From Rhizobium lentis (GTDB lineage Bacteria; Pseudomonadota; Alphaproteobacteria; Rhizobiales; Rhizobiaceae), in assembly GCF_017352135.1 (NCBI RefSeq), contig NZ_CP071454.1, positions 3,497,001 through 3,561,000 on the forward strand: 64,000 nt of DNA, given 5' to 3'. Each line of letters opens with the position of its first letter. Position 1 is the first letter of the stretch. Below, one piece after another: positions 35,889-47,844 of the stretch. The translations under genes were made by a program, and so were the position numbers. The notes under the pieces are model-generated. The model was not told the DNA's origin, searched no databases, and saw only the letters and a program-made list of their open reading frames with translations.

Positions 35889-37193
35889 ATGTTACAAGAT
35901 AAAGACCGCATCTTTACCAACATCTACGGCCTCAAGGACAAATCCCTCAAGGGCGCGATGAGCCGTGGCCACTGGGACGGCACCAAGCAGATCCTCGAAA
36001 AGGGCCGCGACTGGATCATCAACGAGATGAAGGCCTCCGGCCTTCGCGGTCGCGGCGGCGCCGGCTTCCCCACAGGCCTCAAATGGTCCTTCATGCCGAA
36101 GGAGAGCGACGGCCGCCCGCACTATCTCGTCGTCAATGCCGACGAATCCGAGCCCGGCACCTGCAAGGATCGCGACATCATGCGCCACGATCCGCATACG
36201 CTGATCGAAGGCTGCGTCGTCGCGAGCTTCGCCATGGGCGCCAACGCGGCCTATATCTACGTGCGCGGCGAATATATAAGGGAGCGCGAAGCCCTGCAGG
36301 CGGCAATCGACGAATGCTATGACTACGGCCTGCTCGGCAAGAACAACAAGCTCGGCTGGGACATGGACATCTTCGTCCATCACGGCGCCGGCGCCTATAT
36401 CTGCGGTGAGGAGACCGCGCTGCTCGAAAGCCTCGAAGGCAAGAAGGGGCAGCCGCGCCTAAAGCCGCCTTTCCCGGCAAATATGGGCCTCTACGGCTGC
36501 CCGACGACTGTTAATAACGTCGAATCGATCGCGGTGGCGCCGACGATCCTGCGCCGCGGCGCCGGTTGGTTCTCGTCCATCGGCCGTCCGAACAATGTCG
36601 GCACCAAGCTGTTCATGCTCTCGGGTCACGTCAACAGACCGTGCACGGTCGAAGAGGAAATGGGCATCACCTTCCGCGAACTGGTCGACCGTCACGCCGG
36701 CGGCATCCGCGGCGGCTGGGACAACCTGCTCGCCGTCATTCCGGGCGGCGCATCCTGCCCGATCGTTCCGGCCAAGGACATCATCGACTGCCCGATGGAT
36801 TTCGACGGCCTGCGCGGCGTCGGCTCCTCCTTCGGCACGGCCGCCGCGATCGTCATGGACAAATCCACCGATGTCATCAAGGCGATCGCCCGTATCTCCG
36901 CTTTCTTCAAGCATGAGAGCTGCGGCCAGTGCACGCCCTGCCGCGAAGGCACGGGCTGGATGTGGCGCGTGATGGAGCGCATGGCCAAGGGCAATGCCCA
37001 GAAGCGCGAAATCGACATGCTTTTCCAGGTGACCAAGCAGATCGAAGGCCACACCATCTGTGCGCTCGGCGACGCCGCCGCATGGCCGGTGCAGGGTCTG
37101 ATCCGCAACTTCCGTCCCGAGATCGAAAAGCGCATCGACCAATATACGGCAAGCGCGCTCGATCACGGCGCGGTTCTGGAGGCGGCGGAATAA
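35889..37193 (+). CDS. nuoF: NADH-quinone oxidoreductase subunit F
   Basis: 434 residues. Glycine-rich FMN/NADH sites are in [16 protein letters not shown] and [15 protein letters not shown]; the N3 [4Fe-4S] ligands are in [13 protein letters not shown] plus a later Cys in TICALGDA. It oxidises NADH at the tip of the hydrophilic arm. The gene follows nuoE by 10 bp. Confidence 0.98.
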   Translation: MLQDKDRIFTNIYGLKDKSLKGAMSRGHWDGTKQILEKGRDWIINEMKASGLRGRGGAGFPTGLKWSFMPKESDGRPHYLVVNADESEPGTCKDRDIMRHDPHTLIEGCVVASFAMGANAAYIYVRGEYIREREALQAAIDECYDYGLLGKNNKLGWDMDIFVHHGAGAYICGEETALLESLEGKKGQPRLKPPFPANMGLYGCPTTVNNVESIAVAPTILRRGAGWFSSIGRPNNVGTKLFMLSGHVNRPCTVEEEMGITFRELVDRHAGGIRGGWDNLLAVIPGGASCPIVPAKDIIDCPMDFDGLRGVGSSFGTAAAIVMDKSTDVIKAIARISAFFKHESCGQCTPCREGTGWMWRVMERMAKGNAQKREIDMLFQVTKQIEGHTICALGDAAAWPVQGLIRNFRPEIEKRIDQYTASALDHGAVLEAAE

Positions 37194-37195
37194 TC

Positions 37196-37882
37196 ATGGT
37201 CGACAAGGCATCCGATAGCAGAAAGAAGCAAGAGGCAGCCGAATTCGCGGCCGGTTTCGGTCGACTTGCTGCCGAGATGCTGGAAAATGCACGGGCAATG
37301 CCAGTGCATCCGCTGATGGCGCATCCGGCTGCAGCCTTTGCTGCCGCAACCGCGATCGGTGTCGGCTTCTCGACGCAGATGGCCGGCGCCTTCTTCGGTG
37401 CCTTCCAGAGCGCCCTCGAGACGACCGGTAAGCTCGCTGCGGCCCTCGACGATACGCCGCCGGAAGAGCCGGCGCCGGAGGTCGATATCCGGCCGGAGAA
37501 TATTCGCCCCGCCGCTAAGGCTTTCACCAAGCCGGCGGCCGAGAAGAAGGCAGCGCCGAAACTGACGGTCGTCAAGGCGGTCAGCGAGCCGGTGTCAGTG
37601 GACCAACCGAAACCGGTCAGCCAGCCGAAACCGGCCGTGAAGGCGAAACCGGTGGCGCGGAGCCGGAAGGCGGACGATCTCAAGCTGATCGCCGGCATCG
37701 GTCCCAAGCTGGAGCAGGTGCTGAACGCCAGAGGCATCCGCAGCTTCGCCGAGATCGCTGCCTGGACGGACGAGGAAATCGCTCGGCTCGACGCCGAACT
37801 CGGCTTCAACGGCCGTATCGGGCGGGACGATTGGACCGGTCAGGCGAAAGTTCTCGCAGGGCGGGGCCGCAGGAAGACATGA
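37196..37882 (+). CDS. Membrane-associated protein with HhH-like C-terminal domain, in nuo operon
   Basis: 228 residues, start 2 bp after the nuoF stop. Residues ~40-70 (AAAFAAATAIGVGFSTQMAGAFFGAF) form a hydrophobic segment. ~90-155 is a Pro/Lys-rich linker. ~160-228 is a helix-hairpin-helix-like domain (LKLIAGIGPKLEQVLNARG, FNGRIGRDDWTGQAKVLAG) closely matching the end of NuoE. Databases sometimes name such proteins '5' DNA nuclease', without evidence of nuclease residues here. Position suggests an accessory of complex I; function unknown. Confidence 0.85.
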   Translation: MVDKASDSRKKQEAAEFAAGFGRLAAEMLENARAMPVHPLMAHPAAAFAAATAIGVGFSTQMAGAFFGAFQSALETTGKLAAALDDTPPEEPAPEVDIRPENIRPAAKAFTKPAAEKKAAPKLTVVKAVSEPVSVDQPKPVSQPKPAVKAKPVARSRKADDLKLIAGIGPKLEQVLNARGIRSFAEIAAWTDEEIARLDAELGFNGRIGRDDWTGQAKVLAGRGRRKT

Positions 37883-38104
37883 CGCGTCCGGCCGTTCGAC
37901 CGGCTGGAAGGATGGCAGATCGGTGCAGGGGCGGGGGCCTTAAGCCGCAGCTGCCGATGCGGGTTCCGGATCTGGAACGCGCGACAGAGAATTTGGGCGA
38001 CATCGGCTGCCAGCAGGACGAGAGATCCGGCTTGGCAAAGAAAATGTTGCAACAATGGGTTTGTTTGCCGTCTTCAGGCAAACGGGAAACAGGACTGAGC
38101 GACG

Positions 38105-40186
38105 ATGGCAAAACTGAAGATTGACGGCAACGAGATCGAAGTTCCGGATCATTTCACGCTATTGCAGGCGTGCGAGGATGCCGGTGCCGAGGTTCCGCGC
38201 TTCTGCTTCCATGAGCGCCTGTCGGTTGCCGGCAATTGCCGCATGTGCCTCGTCGAGGTAAAGGGCGGCCCGCCTAAGCCGCAGGCCTCCTGCGCCATGA
38301 GCGTGCGCGACATCCGCGGCGGTCCGAACGGCGAACTGCCCGAGGTCTTCACCAACACCCCGATGGTCAAGAAGGCTCGCGAAGGTGTGATGGAATTCCT
38401 GCTGATCAACCATCCGCTCGATTGCCCGATCTGCGACCAGGGCGGCGAATGCGACCTGCAGGACCAGGCGATGGCCTTCGGCATCGACACCTCGCGCTAC
38501 CAGGAAGACAAGCGCGCCGTCGAGGACAAGTATATCGGCCCGCTCGTCAAGACCGTGATGAACCGCTGCATCCATTGCACACGCTGCGTCCGCTTCACCA
38601 CCGAGGTCGCCGGCATTTCCGAGCTCGGCCTGATCGGCCGCGGCGAGGATGCCGAGATCACCACCTATCTCGAACAGGCGATGACTTCCGAGCTGCAGGG
38701 CAACGTCGTCGACCTCTGCCCGGTCGGCGCGCTCACCTCCAAACCCTTCGCCTTCACCGCGCGCCCCTGGGAATTGAACAAGACCGAATCGATCGACGTC
38801 ATGGACGCGGTCGGTTCGGCGATCCGCGTCGACACCCGAGGCCGTGAGGTCATGCGCATTCTGCCGCGTGTCAACGAGGCGATCAACGAGGAGTGGATTT
38901 CCGACAAGAGCCGCTTCATCTGGGACGGTCTGAAGACCCAGCGCCTCGACCGGCCCTATGTTCGCCGCGACGGCCGTCTGCGGCCCGCCACCTGGGCAGA
39001 GGCCTTCGGCGCCATCAAGGCGGCCGTCGGCGCCACCTCGGGTGACAAGATCGGCGCGATCGCTGGCGACCTCGCTTCCGTCGAGGAAATGTATGCGCTC
39101 TCCGAACTGGTGAAGTCGCTGGGGTCGGCCAATCTCGACTGTCGCCAGGATGGGACGGCACTCGATCCGTCGCTCGGCCGCGCAAGCTACCTCTTCAACC
39201 CGACCATATCGGGCATCGACCAGGCCGACGCGCTCTTGATCATCGGCGCCAATCCGCGCTTCGAGGCGGCCATTCTCAATGCCCGGATCCGCAAGCGCTG
39301 GCGCCGTGGCAAGTTCCCGATCGGCGTGATCGGCGAGCCGGGCGAACTGCGCTACAGCTATGATTACCTCGGCGGCGGTCCCGACACGCTGAAGGACCTG
39401 GTCGACGGCAACCACGCCTTCGCCGAAGTCCTGAAGAACGCCGCCAAGCCGATGATCATCATCGGCCAGGGCGCGCTGTCGCGCAGCGATGGCGCCGGCG
39501 TTCTCGCCAGTGCCGCCAAGCTCGCCGGTTCGGTCGGCGCTGTTGTCGAAGGTTGGAACGGCTTCGCCGTCCTTCACACCGCCGCATCGCGCGTCGGTGG
39601 CCTCGACCTCGGCTTTGTGCCCGGTGCCAAGGGTGTCAATGCCGCCGAAATGCTGCAGGCGATGGACGTGCTCTTCCTGCTCGGCGCCGACGAACTCGAC
39701 TTCACCGCCAAGAAGGCCAAGCTCACCGTTTATATCGGCTCGCATGGCGACAACGGCGCCCACCATGCCGACGTCATTCTGCCGGCCGCAGCCTATACCG
39801 AAAAGTCCGGCACCTGGGTCAACACCGAAGGCCGCGTCCAGATGGGCAACCGCGCCGGTTTTGCGCCGGGCGATGCCCGCGAGGACTGGGCGATCATCCG
39901 CGCTCTTTCGGACGTGCTGGGCAAGAAGCTTCCTTTCGATTCGCTCAATGAACTGCGCGCCAGGCTCTATGCCGCTTTCCCGCATTTCGCCGCCATCGAC
40001 GAGATCGCCGAAACGGATGGCGCCCAAATTGCCGCAGTCGCGAAAAAAGCCGGCAAGATGAACAAGTCAGGGTTTGCGTCGCCGGTCAAAGACTTCTATT
40101 TGACGAACCCGATAGCGCGCGCCTCGGCTGTCATGGCCGAGTGCTCGGCATTGGCCCGCAACAACTTCAAAGTCGCGGCAGAGTAA
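38105..40186 (+). CDS. nuoG: NADH-quinone oxidoreductase subunit G
   Basis: 693 residues. N-terminal [2Fe-2S] N1b ligands are in CRMCLVEVKG and ASCAM. The His-coordinated N5 is in HPLDCPICDQGGECDLQ. N4 is in CIHCTRCVRF plus LCPVGALTSKP. A molybdopterin-oxidoreductase-like domain without cofactor follows. It conducts electrons from NuoE/F toward NuoI. It lies 222 bp after the preceding gene, a longer gap than elsewhere in the operon, with no clear promoter or terminator. Confidence 0.97.
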   Translation: MAKLKIDGNEIEVPDHFTLLQACEDAGAEVPRFCFHERLSVAGNCRMCLVEVKGGPPKPQASCAMSVRDIRGGPNGELPEVFTNTPMVKKAREGVMEFLLINHPLDCPICDQGGECDLQDQAMAFGIDTSRYQEDKRAVEDKYIGPLVKTVMNRCIHCTRCVRFTTEVAGISELGLIGRGEDAEITTYLEQAMTSELQGNVVDLCPVGALTSKPFAFTARPWELNKTESIDVMDAVGSAIRVDTRGREVMRILPRVNEAINEEWISDKSRFIWDGLKTQRLDRPYVRRDGRLRPATWAEAFGAIKAAVGATSGDKIGAIAGDLASVEEMYALSELVKSLGSANLDCRQDGTALDPSLGRASYLFNPTISGIDQADALLIIGANPRFEAAILNARIRKRWRRGKFPIGVIGEPGELRYSYDYLGGGPDTLKDLVDGNHAFAEVLKNAAKPMIIIGQGALSRSDGAGVLASAAKLAGSVGAVVEGWNGFAVLHTAASRVGGLDLGFVPGAKGVNAAEMLQAMDVLFLLGADELDFTAKKAKLTVYIGSHGDNGAHHADVILPAAAYTEKSGTWVNTEGRVQMGNRAGFAPGDAREDWAIIRALSDVLGKKLPFDSLNELRARLYAAFPHFAAIDEIAETDGAQIAAVAKKAGKMNKSGFASPVKDFYLTNPIARASAVMAECSALARNNFKVAAE

Positions 40187-40198
40187 GGGCAGGGGACT

Positions 40199-41242
40199 AT
40201 GGATTCTTTCTTTTCGACCTATGTCTGGCCGGCGATCATCATGATCGGTCAGTCGCTGCTGCTTCTCGTCTGCCTGCTCGTCTTCATCGCTTACGTTCTG
40301 CTTGCCGATCGCAAGATCTGGGCGGCCGTGCAGCTGCGTCGCGGCCCGAACGTCGTCGGCCCCTTCGGCCTGTTCCAGTCCTTCGCCGATCTTTTGAAAT
40401 TCGTCTTCAAAGAGCCGATCATTCCGGCCGGCGCCAACAAGGCGGTGTTCCTGCTGGCTCCGCTGGTCACGGTGCTTCTGGCGCTGTCCACCTGGGCGGT
40501 GGTGCCGCTCGCCGATGGCTGGGTGATCGCCAACATCAATGTCGGCATCCTCTACATTTTCGCGATCTCCTCGCTCGAAGTCTATGGCATCATCATGGGT
40601 GGCTGGGCGTCGAACTCGAAGTATCCGTTCCTCGGAGCGCTGCGCTCGGCGGCACAGATGGTGTCCTATGAAGTCTCGATCGGCTTCGTCATCGTCACCG
40701 TGCTTCTCTGCGTCGGCTCGCTGAATCTGACCGATATCGTCAATGCACAGCACAATGGACTCGGCACCATGCTCGGCCTGCCGGCGTCGTTCCTCGACTG
40801 GCACTGGCTGTCGCTGTTCCCGATGTTCATCATCTTCTTCATCTCGGCGCTGGCCGAGACGAACCGTCCGCCCTTCGATCTTCCCGAAGCCGAATCGGAA
40901 CTCGTCGCCGGCTTCATGGTCGAATACGGTTCCTCGCCATACATGATGTTCATGCTCGGCGAATATGCGGCCGTCTGCCTGATGTGCGCGCTGACGACGA
41001 TCCTCTTCCTCGGCGGCTGGCTGCCTCCGGTCGATATCTGGATCCTCAACTGGGTCCCCGGCATCATCTGGTTCACGCTGAAGGCCTGCTTCGTGTTCTT
41101 CATGTTCGCGATGGTCAAGGCATTCGTTCCGCGCTACCGCTACGACCAGCTCATGCGCCTTGGTTGGAAGGTTTTCCTGCCGCTGTCGCTCGCCATGGTC
41201 ATCATCGTTGCATTCGTGCTGAAACTGATGGGATGGGCGTAA
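40199..41242 (+). CDS. nuoH: NADH-quinone oxidoreductase subunit H
   Basis: 347 residues with eight or so membrane helices. Signatures: [23 protein letters not shown], the acidic loop [23 protein letters not shown] that faces the quinone, and [13 protein letters not shown]. It joins the quinone channel to the pump. Begins 12 bp after nuoG. Confidence 0.97.
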   Translation: MDSFFSTYVWPAIIMIGQSLLLLVCLLVFIAYVLLADRKIWAAVQLRRGPNVVGPFGLFQSFADLLKFVFKEPIIPAGANKAVFLLAPLVTVLLALSTWAVVPLADGWVIANINVGILYIFAISSLEVYGIIMGGWASNSKYPFLGALRSAAQMVSYEVSIGFVIVTVLLCVGSLNLTDIVNAQHNGLGTMLGLPASFLDWHWLSLFPMFIIFFISALAETNRPPFDLPEAESELVAGFMVEYGSSPYMMFMLGEYAAVCLMCALTTILFLGGWLPPVDIWILNWVPGIIWFTLKACFVFFMFAMVKAFVPRYRYDQLMRLGWKVFLPLSLAMVIIVAFVLKLMGWA

Positions 41243-41282
41243 TGGTCTCAGCTCTCGTTTCCGGCAATATTGGAGGTTGAAG

Positions 41283-41774
41283 ATGGCAAGCTTGTCCAGC
41301 TCCATCAACTCGCTGTTCCTCAAGGAATTCGTCGGCGCGTTCTTTCTGTCGATGCGCTATTTCTTCCGCCAGAAGGCGACGATCAACTATCCCTTCGAAA
41401 AGGGCCCGGTCTCCCCGCGCTTCCGCGGCGAGCATGCGTTGCGCCGTTATCCGAACGGCGAGGAACGCTGCATCGCCTGCAAGCTCTGCGAGGCGATCTG
41501 TCCTGCCCAGGCGATCACCATCGAGGCCGGTCCCCGCCGCAATGACGGCACGCGCCGGACGGTGCGCTACGATATCGACATGGTGAAGTGCATTTATTGC
41601 GGCTTCTGCCAGGAAGCTTGCCCGGTCGACGCAATCGTCGAAGGCCCGAATTTCGAATTTGCGACGGAAACCCGCGAAGAGCTCTATTTCGACAAGGCGC
41701 GCCTTCTCGACAATGGAGACCGGTGGGAGCGCGAAATCGCCCGCAACATCGCGATCGACTCGCCGTACCGCTGA
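41283..41774 (+). CDS. nuoI: NADH-quinone oxidoreductase subunit I
   Basis: 163 residues with two 4Fe-4S motifs, [12 protein letters not shown] and [12 protein letters not shown], carrying clusters N6a and N6b. The ATG at 41283 has GGAGG directly upstream. It bridges NuoG and NuoB. Confidence 0.97.
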   Translation: MASLSSSINSLFLKEFVGAFFLSMRYFFRQKATINYPFEKGPVSPRFRGEHALRRYPNGEERCIACKLCEAICPAQAITIEAGPRRNDGTRRTVRYDIDMVKCIYCGFCQEACPVDAIVEGPNFEFATETREELYFDKARLLDNGDRWEREIARNIAIDSPYR

Positions 41775-41916
41775 ACGAGATCTGAAATGCCGCGACGGAG
41801 CCGCTTGCTCCTGTCGCGGTCAATATGCACAAGAGCTTTGCCGGCGAGCGCCGCCAAAAGCTCTATCGGGCAGGGAAACTCCCGGCTGCCCGGGGGAAGA
41901 TGAAAAAGGCACCAAC

Positions 41917-42531
41917 ATGGGTCTGCAGGCTCTATTTTTCTATCTTTTCGCCTTTGTCGCGGTGGCGTCGGCGTTCATGGTCATCTGGGCGAAGAACCCG
42001 GTTCACTCGGTTCTGTTCCTGATCCTGGTGTTCTTCAACGCGGCCGGCCTCTTCCTGCTGCTCGGCGCCGAATTCCTGGCGATGATCCTGCTCGTTGTCT
42101 ATGTCGGCGCCGTCGCCGTTCTCTTCCTCTTCGTGGTGATGATGCTCGACATCGACTTCACCGAGCTGAGGGCAGGGGTGCTCGAATATGCGCCGATCGG
42201 CGGGCTGATCGGAGTGATCCTCGCAGCCGAACTGATCGTCGTCATCGGCGGCAGCGTCATTTCGCCCGACATCGCCAAATCAGTCGCCATGCCGATCCCG
42301 GCGCTCACCGAGCGCACCAATACGGCCGCCCTCGGCGACGTGCTCTACACCAACTACGTCTATTTCTTCCAGATCGCCGGTCTGGTGCTGCTGGTCGCCA
42401 TGATCGGCGCGATCGTCCTGACGCTCCGGCACCGTACCAACATCAAGCGACAGAACATTTCCAGGCAGGTCGCCCGCACGCCCGCCACCGCCGTCGAGGT
42501 GGTGTCGGTCAAGCCCGGGCAGGGCGCCTAA
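41917..42531 (+). CDS. nuoJ: NADH-quinone oxidoreductase subunit J
   Basis: 204 residues, five membrane helices, with KNPVHSVLFLILVFFNAAGLFLLLGAEFLAMILLVVYVGAVAVLFLFVVMMLDID including the helix-3 pi-bulge region near VYVGAVAVLF. The first ATG fitting the family is 41917. 142 bp separate it from nuoI, with no gene in between. The polar C-terminal tail is rhizobial. Confidence 0.95.
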   Translation: MGLQALFFYLFAFVAVASAFMVIWAKNPVHSVLFLILVFFNAAGLFLLLGAEFLAMILLVVYVGAVAVLFLFVVMMLDIDFTELRAGVLEYAPIGGLIGVILAAELIVVIGGSVISPDIAKSVAMPIPALTERTNTAALGDVLYTNYVYFFQIAGLVLLVAMIGAIVLTLRHRTNIKRQNISRQVARTPATAVEVVSVKPGQGA

Positions 42532-42552
42532 AGGCAGGCAAGGAACAAGAAC

Positions 42553-42861
42553 ATGGTCATCGGTCTTTCCCACTACCTGACGGTCAGCGCCATCCTCTTC
42601 ACGCTCGGCGTCTTCGGCATCTTCCTTAATCGGAAGAACGTCATCGTCATCCTGATGTCGGTCGAACTGATCCTGCTTGCCGTCAACATCAACATGGTCG
42701 CCTTCTCCTCCTTCCTGAACGACATCGTCGGGCAGGTCTTCGCGCTGTTCATCCTGACGGTGGCGGCTGCCGAAGCGGCGATCGGTCTTGCAATTCTCGT
42801 TGTCTTCTACCGCAACCGCGGTTCGATCGCGGTCGAAGACGTCAATATGATGAAGGGCTGA
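42553..42861 (+). CDS. nuoK: NADH-quinone oxidoreductase subunit K
   Basis: 102 residues, three helices, with conserved membrane glutamates in [18 protein letters not shown] and [19 protein letters not shown]. Belongs to the Mrp-antiporter-derived membrane arm; MrpC-like. Standard length. Confidence 0.97.
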   Translation: MVIGLSHYLTVSAILFTLGVFGIFLNRKNVIVILMSVELILLAVNINMVAFSSFLNDIVGQVFALFILTVAAAEAAIGLAILVVFYRNRGSIAVEDVNMMKG

Positions 42862-42868
42862 GTGGCTC

Positions 42869-44869
42869 ATGTTCCTCTATAAGGCTATTGTCTTTCTTCC
42901 CTTGATCGGCGCGATCGTCGCCGGCCTTTTCGGCCGCGCCATCGGCGCCAAAGCTTCGGAATATGTCACTAGCGGCCTGATGATCATTGCCGCCATCCTC
43001 TCCTGGATCGTCTTCTTCAACGTGGGCATGGGCCATCTTGAAGGTGGACCGATCAAGGTCGAGGTGCTGCGCTGGATCCAGTCCGGCGGCATCGACGCCT
43101 CCTGGTCGCTGCGCGTGGATACGCTGACCTCCGTCATGCTGATCGTCGTCAACACGGTCTCGACGCTGGTTCACGTCTATTCGATCGGCTACATGCATAC
43201 CGATCCGCACCGTCCGCGCTTCTTCGCCTACCTCTCGCTCTTCACCTTCGCCATGCTGATGCTGGTGACGGCAGACAACCTTGCCCAGATGTTCTTCGGC
43301 TGGGAAGGCGTCGGTCTTGCCTCCTATCTCCTGATCGGCTTCTGGTTCAAGAAGCCGTCGGCGACGGCGGCGGCGATGAAGGCCTTCATCGTCAACCGCG
43401 TCGGCGACTTCGGCTTCGTGCTCGGCATTGCCGGCGTCTTCGTGTTGTTCGGCTCGATCAACTTCGACACGATCTTCGCCAATGCATCGAACTTCGCTCC
43501 GCATGAAGGCGGCGGCGAGGCGAGCGAAGTGATCCTCAACCTCTTCGGTATGCAGCTTGACAAGGCGCATGCGTTGACCGGCATCTGCCTGCTGCTGTTC
43601 ATGGGCGCCATGGGCAAGTCGGCGCAGTTCCTGCTGCACACCTGGCTGCCGGACGCGATGGAAGGTCCGACGCCGGTATCGGCCCTCATCCATGCCGCCA
43701 CTATGGTCACCGCCGGCGTCTTCCTCGTCGCTCGCATGTCGCCGCTCTTCGAACTGTCGCACGATGCGCTTGTGGTCGTCACCGTCATCGGCGCGATCAC
43801 CGCCTTCTTCGCGGCAACCGTCGGCCTCGTGCAAAACGACATCAAGCGCGTCATCGCCTATTCCACCTGCTCGCAGCTCGGCTACATGTTCGTGGCACTC
43901 GGAGTAGGGGCCTATGGCGCGGCAATCTTTCATCTCTTCACCCACGCCTTCTTCAAGGCGCTGCTCTTCCTCTGCGCCGGCTCAGTCATCCACGCCGTCG
44001 ATGGCGAGCAGGACATGCGCTACATGGGTGGCCTTCGGCCGCACATCAAGGTGACGTTCTGGTTGATGATCATCGGCACGCTGGCGATCACCGGCGTCGG
44101 CATTCCCTTCACGCCGATCGGCTTTGCCGGCTTCTTCTCCAAGGACGTAATCATCGAGGCGACCTATGCATCGCACTCGCCGGTCGCGGGCTTTGCCTTC
44201 TCGCTTCTGGTCATTGCGGCTCTTTTCACGAGCTTCTATTCCTGGCGCCTGATCTTCATGACCTTTTTCGGCAAGCCGCGCGCTTCGCACGAGGTCATGC
44301 ACCACGTCCACGAGTCGCCGCAGGTCATGCTGGTGCCGCTTTATCTGCTGGCGATCGGCGCCGTTCTGGCCGGCGTGATCTTCGAAGGCCGCTTCTACGG
44401 CGAGGAATATGCCGAGTTCTGGAAGGGGGCGCTGTTTACCGGCGCCGAGAACGAACTCGTCGAAGAGTTCCACCACGTGCCGGCGCTCGTGGCCTTGAGC
44501 CCCTTCATCGCCATGGTGCTCGGCTTCGTCACTGCCTGGTACATGTATATCCGCTCGCCGCAGACGCCGCGCGTCCTCGCCAAACAGCACCGCGTCCTCT
44601 ACCACTTCCTGCTCAACAAGTGGTATTTCGACGAACTCTACGACTTCCTCTTCGTCCGCACGGCAAGGGCGCTTGGCCGCTTCCTGTGGAAGAAGGGTGA
44701 CGTCGGCGTCATCGATACCTACGGCCCGAACGGTGTAGCCGCCCGCGTCGTCGCCGTCACCGATCGCGTGGTCCGCCTGCAGACCGGTTACCTCTATCAC
44801 TATGCCTTCGCCATGCTGCTCGGCATTGCGGCGCTCGTTACCTGGATGATGCTCGGGAGTTCCTTCTGA
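42869..44869 (+). CDS. nuoL: NADH-quinone oxidoreductase subunit L
   Basis: 666 residues: antiporter-like core ([71 protein letters not shown]) and the C-terminal lateral helix region. It is the distal proton pump. Its stop overlaps the nuoM start (TGATG). Confidence 0.98.
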   Translation: MFLYKAIVFLPLIGAIVAGLFGRAIGAKASEYVTSGLMIIAAILSWIVFFNVGMGHLEGGPIKVEVLRWIQSGGIDASWSLRVDTLTSVMLIVVNTVSTLVHVYSIGYMHTDPHRPRFFAYLSLFTFAMLMLVTADNLAQMFFGWEGVGLASYLLIGFWFKKPSATAAAMKAFIVNRVGDFGFVLGIAGVFVLFGSINFDTIFANASNFAPHEGGGEASEVILNLFGMQLDKAHALTGICLLLFMGAMGKSAQFLLHTWLPDAMEGPTPVSALIHAATMVTAGVFLVARMSPLFELSHDALVVVTVIGAITAFFAATVGLVQNDIKRVIAYSTCSQLGYMFVALGVGAYGAAIFHLFTHAFFKALLFLCAGSVIHAVDGEQDMRYMGGLRPHIKVTFWLMIIGTLAITGVGIPFTPIGFAGFFSKDVIIEATYASHSPVAGFAFSLLVIAALFTSFYSWRLIFMTFFGKPRASHEVMHHVHESPQVMLVPLYLLAIGAVLAGVIFEGRFYGEEYAEFWKGALFTGAENELVEEFHHVPALVALSPFIAMVLGFVTAWYMYIRSPQTPRVLAKQHRVLYHFLLNKWYFDELYDFLFVRTARALGRFLWKKGDVGVIDTYGPNGVAARVVAVTDRVVRLQTGYLYHYAFAMLLGIAALVTWMMLGSSF

Positions 44870-46380
44870 TGACCGATTGGCCTATTCTTTCAACGGTCAC
44901 CTTCCTGCCGCTTGTCGGCGTGGTGCTCCTGCTCTTGATGAATGGCGACAGCGAAAGCGGTCGGAGGAACGTGCTGTGGATCTCGCTGATCACCACCGTC
45001 TTCACCTTCGTTGTGTCTCTCTTCATCTGGGTCGGCTTCGACAATGCCAATCCCGGCTTCCAGATGCTCGAAAAGCATGATTGGCTCGGCACCGGCATCG
45101 GTTACCACGTCGGCGTCGACGGCATTTCCATGCTGTTCGTCATTCTGTCGACCTTCCTCATGCCCTTCTGCGTGCTCGCGAGCTGGCTCTCGATCGAGAA
45201 GCGCCTGAAGGAATACATGATCGCCTTCCTCATCCTCGAAACGATGATGGTCGGCGTCTTCGTCTCGCTCGATATCGTGCTCTTCTACGTCTTCTTCGAA
45301 GCGGGCCTCATCCCGATGTTCCTGATCATCGGCGTCTGGGGCGGCAAGGACCGTGTTTATGCGAGCTACAAGTTCTTCCTCTATACGCTGCTCGGCTCGG
45401 TGCTGATGCTGCTCGCCATCATGGCGATGTACTGGCAGGCCGGCACGACCGACATCACCGCGTTGCTCGCCTACAAGTTCCCGCCGGCGCTCCAGACATG
45501 GCTCTGGCTTGCCTTCTTCGCCTCGTTCGCGGTGAAGATGCCGATGTGGCCGGTCCATACGTGGCTTCCCGATGCGCACGTTCAGGCGCCGACGGCAGGC
45601 TCGGTAATCCTGGCCGGCGTGCTCTTGAAGCTCGGCGGCTACGGTCTCATCCGCTTCTCGCTCGGCATGTTCCCCGTCGCTTCCGATTATTTCGCGCCGC
45701 TCGTCTTCGCCTTGTCGGTCATCGCCATCATCTACACCTCGCTGGTGGCGATGATGCAGGACGACATCAAGAAGCTGATCGCCTATTCCTCCGTCGCCCA
45801 CATGGGCTACGTAACCATGGGCATCTTTGCCGCCAACATGCAGGGCGTCCAGGGGTCGATATTCCAGATGCTGTCGCACGGCATCGTCTCCGGCGCGCTC
45901 TTCCTCTGCGTCGGCGTCGTCTACGATCGGACCCACACCCGCGAGATCAACGCCTATGGCGGTCTCGTCAACAACATGCCGAAATATGCCGTCGCAATGA
46001 TGGTCTTCACCATGGCCAATGTCGGCCTTCCCGGTACCTCTGGCTTTGTCGGCGAATTCCTGACGCTGATCGGCGTCTTCCGGGTCAACACCTGGGTCGC
46101 GCTCTTTGCCGCCACCGGCGTCATTCTCTCCGCAGCCTACGCGCTCTGGCTCTATCGCCGGGTGATCTTCGGCGCGCTGGAGAAGGAAAAGCTGAAGGCA
46201 TTGCTCGATCTTTCGCCTCGCGAACAGCTGATCCTATATCCGCTGGTCGCGCTGACCATCCTCTTCGGCGTTTACCCGGCTCCGGTCTTCGATGCGACGG
46301 CCGCCTCGGTGGATCTGCTGGTCAACAACTACACGGCCGCCGTGCACGCAGCGCAGAATGTTGCGCTGTCTATGAATTGA
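44869..46380 (+). CDS. nuoM: NADH-quinone oxidoreductase subunit M
   Basis: 503 residues, 14-helix antiporter-like pump: [18 protein letters not shown] (conserved Glu), [30 protein letters not shown] and [18 protein letters not shown]. It starts on the last base of nuoL. Confidence 0.98.
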   Translation: MTDWPILSTVTFLPLVGVVLLLLMNGDSESGRRNVLWISLITTVFTFVVSLFIWVGFDNANPGFQMLEKHDWLGTGIGYHVGVDGISMLFVILSTFLMPFCVLASWLSIEKRLKEYMIAFLILETMMVGVFVSLDIVLFYVFFEAGLIPMFLIIGVWGGKDRVYASYKFFLYTLLGSVLMLLAIMAMYWQAGTTDITALLAYKFPPALQTWLWLAFFASFAVKMPMWPVHTWLPDAHVQAPTAGSVILAGVLLKLGGYGLIRFSLGMFPVASDYFAPLVFALSVIAIIYTSLVAMMQDDIKKLIAYSSVAHMGYVTMGIFAANMQGVQGSIFQMLSHGIVSGALFLCVGVVYDRTHTREINAYGGLVNNMPKYAVAMMVFTMANVGLPGTSGFVGEFLTLIGVFRVNTWVALFAATGVILSAAYALWLYRRVIFGALEKEKLKALLDLSPREQLILYPLVALTILFGVYPAPVFDATAASVDLLVNNYTAAVHAAQNVALSMN

Positions 46381-46398
46381 TGACGGGACTTATCGGAC

Positions 46399-47844
46399 AT
46401 GACCGCTGAAACAATTCTCCTCAGTCTGCATCTTTCCGCGCCGGAGCTTATCCTCGCGGTCGGCGCCCTGGTCCTGCTGATGGTCGGCGTCTTCTCGGGC
46501 GAGCGGTCAGGCCCCCTCGTTGCCGGCCTCGCCATCGGCCTGCTTCTGGCCGCCGGCCTGTGGCTGCTCTTCGTGCCCGCCGAAGGCCTTGCCTTTGGCG
46601 GCGTCTACATGGCCGACGGCTTCTCGCGCTTCATGAAGCTGGTGGCGCTCATCGGTTCGCTGGTCGCACTGTTCATGACGCTCGGCCACGCCCGTGAAAA
46701 CCAGCTCGACAAGTTCGAGTTCCCGGTTCTACTGGTGCTTGCGACGCTCGGCATCCTGCTGATGATCTCGGCAAACGATCTGATCTCGCTCTATCTCGCG
46801 CTGGAATTGCAGTCGCTGGCGCTTTATGTCGTCGCGGCGATCAACCGCGACAGCCTGAAGTCGACGGAAGCCGGCCTGAAATATTTCGTCCTCGGCGCGC
46901 TGTCATCAGGCATGCTGCTCTATGGCATGTCGCTGGTCTATGGCTTCACCGGCCATACCCACTTCTCCGAAATCGCCCAGGCGCTTTCGGTCGAGGGCGC
47001 GCGTTCGCTCGGCCTCGTCTTCGGTCTCGTCTTCATCCTTGCCGGCATCGCCTTCAAGATTTCGGCGGTCCCCTTCCACATGTGGACGCCGGACGTTTAT
47101 GAAGGCGCGCCGACGCCGGTCACCGCCTTCTTCGCCGCAGCCCCGAAGGTTGCCGCCATGGCAATGATGACCCGCATCGTCATCACCGCCTTCCAGCCGG
47201 TTCTGGCGGACTGGCAGCAGGTCGTCGTCTTCATCTCGATCGCCTCGATGCTGCTCGGCTCCTTTGCTGCGATCGGCCAGAAGAACATCAAGCGGCTGAT
47301 GGCTTATTCGTCGATCGGCCACATGGGCTACGCGCTGGTCGGCCTGGCCGCCGGCAACCAGACCGGGGTTTCCGGCGTCATGCTTTACATGGTCATCTAT
47401 ATGATCATGACGCTCGGCACCTTTGCGATCATCATGTCGATGCGCCGTAAGGACGGCACCGTCGTCGAGGAGGTCAACGACCTGGCCGGCCTGTTCACAA
47501 CCAACCCGTTCATGGCCGTGGTGCTGACGGCGCTGATGTTCTCGCTTGCCGGCATTCCGCCGCTCGCCGGCTTCTTCGCGAAATACTTCGTCTTCGTTGC
47601 CGCCATCGAGGCCAAGCTCTATGCGCTTGCCATTATCGGCGTTCTCGCATCGGTCGTCGGCGCTTACTACTATCTGCGCGTCATCAAGCTGATGTGGTTC
47701 GATGAGGCGACCGGCGAGTTCGCCCGTGTCTCCGGCGCGCTGCGCCTCGTCTTCGGTCTTTCCGGTCTCTTCGTCACCGCCTATGTTCTCATCGGCGGGC
47801 CGATCGGCGGTGCGGCAGAGCTTGCCGCCGCGACGCTCTTCTGA
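46399..47844 (+). CDS. nuoN: NADH-quinone oxidoreductase subunit N
   Basis: 481 residues, third antiporter-like pump: [46 protein letters not shown] and [21 protein letters not shown]. The last nuo gene. Its stop overlaps the ATG of birA by one base, so birA is read with the operon. Confidence 0.98.
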   Translation: MTAETILLSLHLSAPELILAVGALVLLMVGVFSGERSGPLVAGLAIGLLLAAGLWLLFVPAEGLAFGGVYMADGFSRFMKLVALIGSLVALFMTLGHARENQLDKFEFPVLLVLATLGILLMISANDLISLYLALELQSLALYVVAAINRDSLKSTEAGLKYFVLGALSSGMLLYGMSLVYGFTGHTHFSEIAQALSVEGARSLGLVFGLVFILAGIAFKISAVPFHMWTPDVYEGAPTPVTAFFAAAPKVAAMAMMTRIVITAFQPVLADWQQVVVFISIASMLLGSFAAIGQKNIKRLMAYSSIGHMGYALVGLAAGNQTGVSGVMLYMVIYMIMTLGTFAIIMSMRRKDGTVVEEVNDLAGLFTTNPFMAVVLTALMFSLAGIPPLAGFFAKYFVFVAAIEAKLYALAIIGVLASVVGAYYYLRVIKLMWFDEATGEFARVSGALRLVFGLSGLFVTAYVLIGGPIGGAAELAAATLF

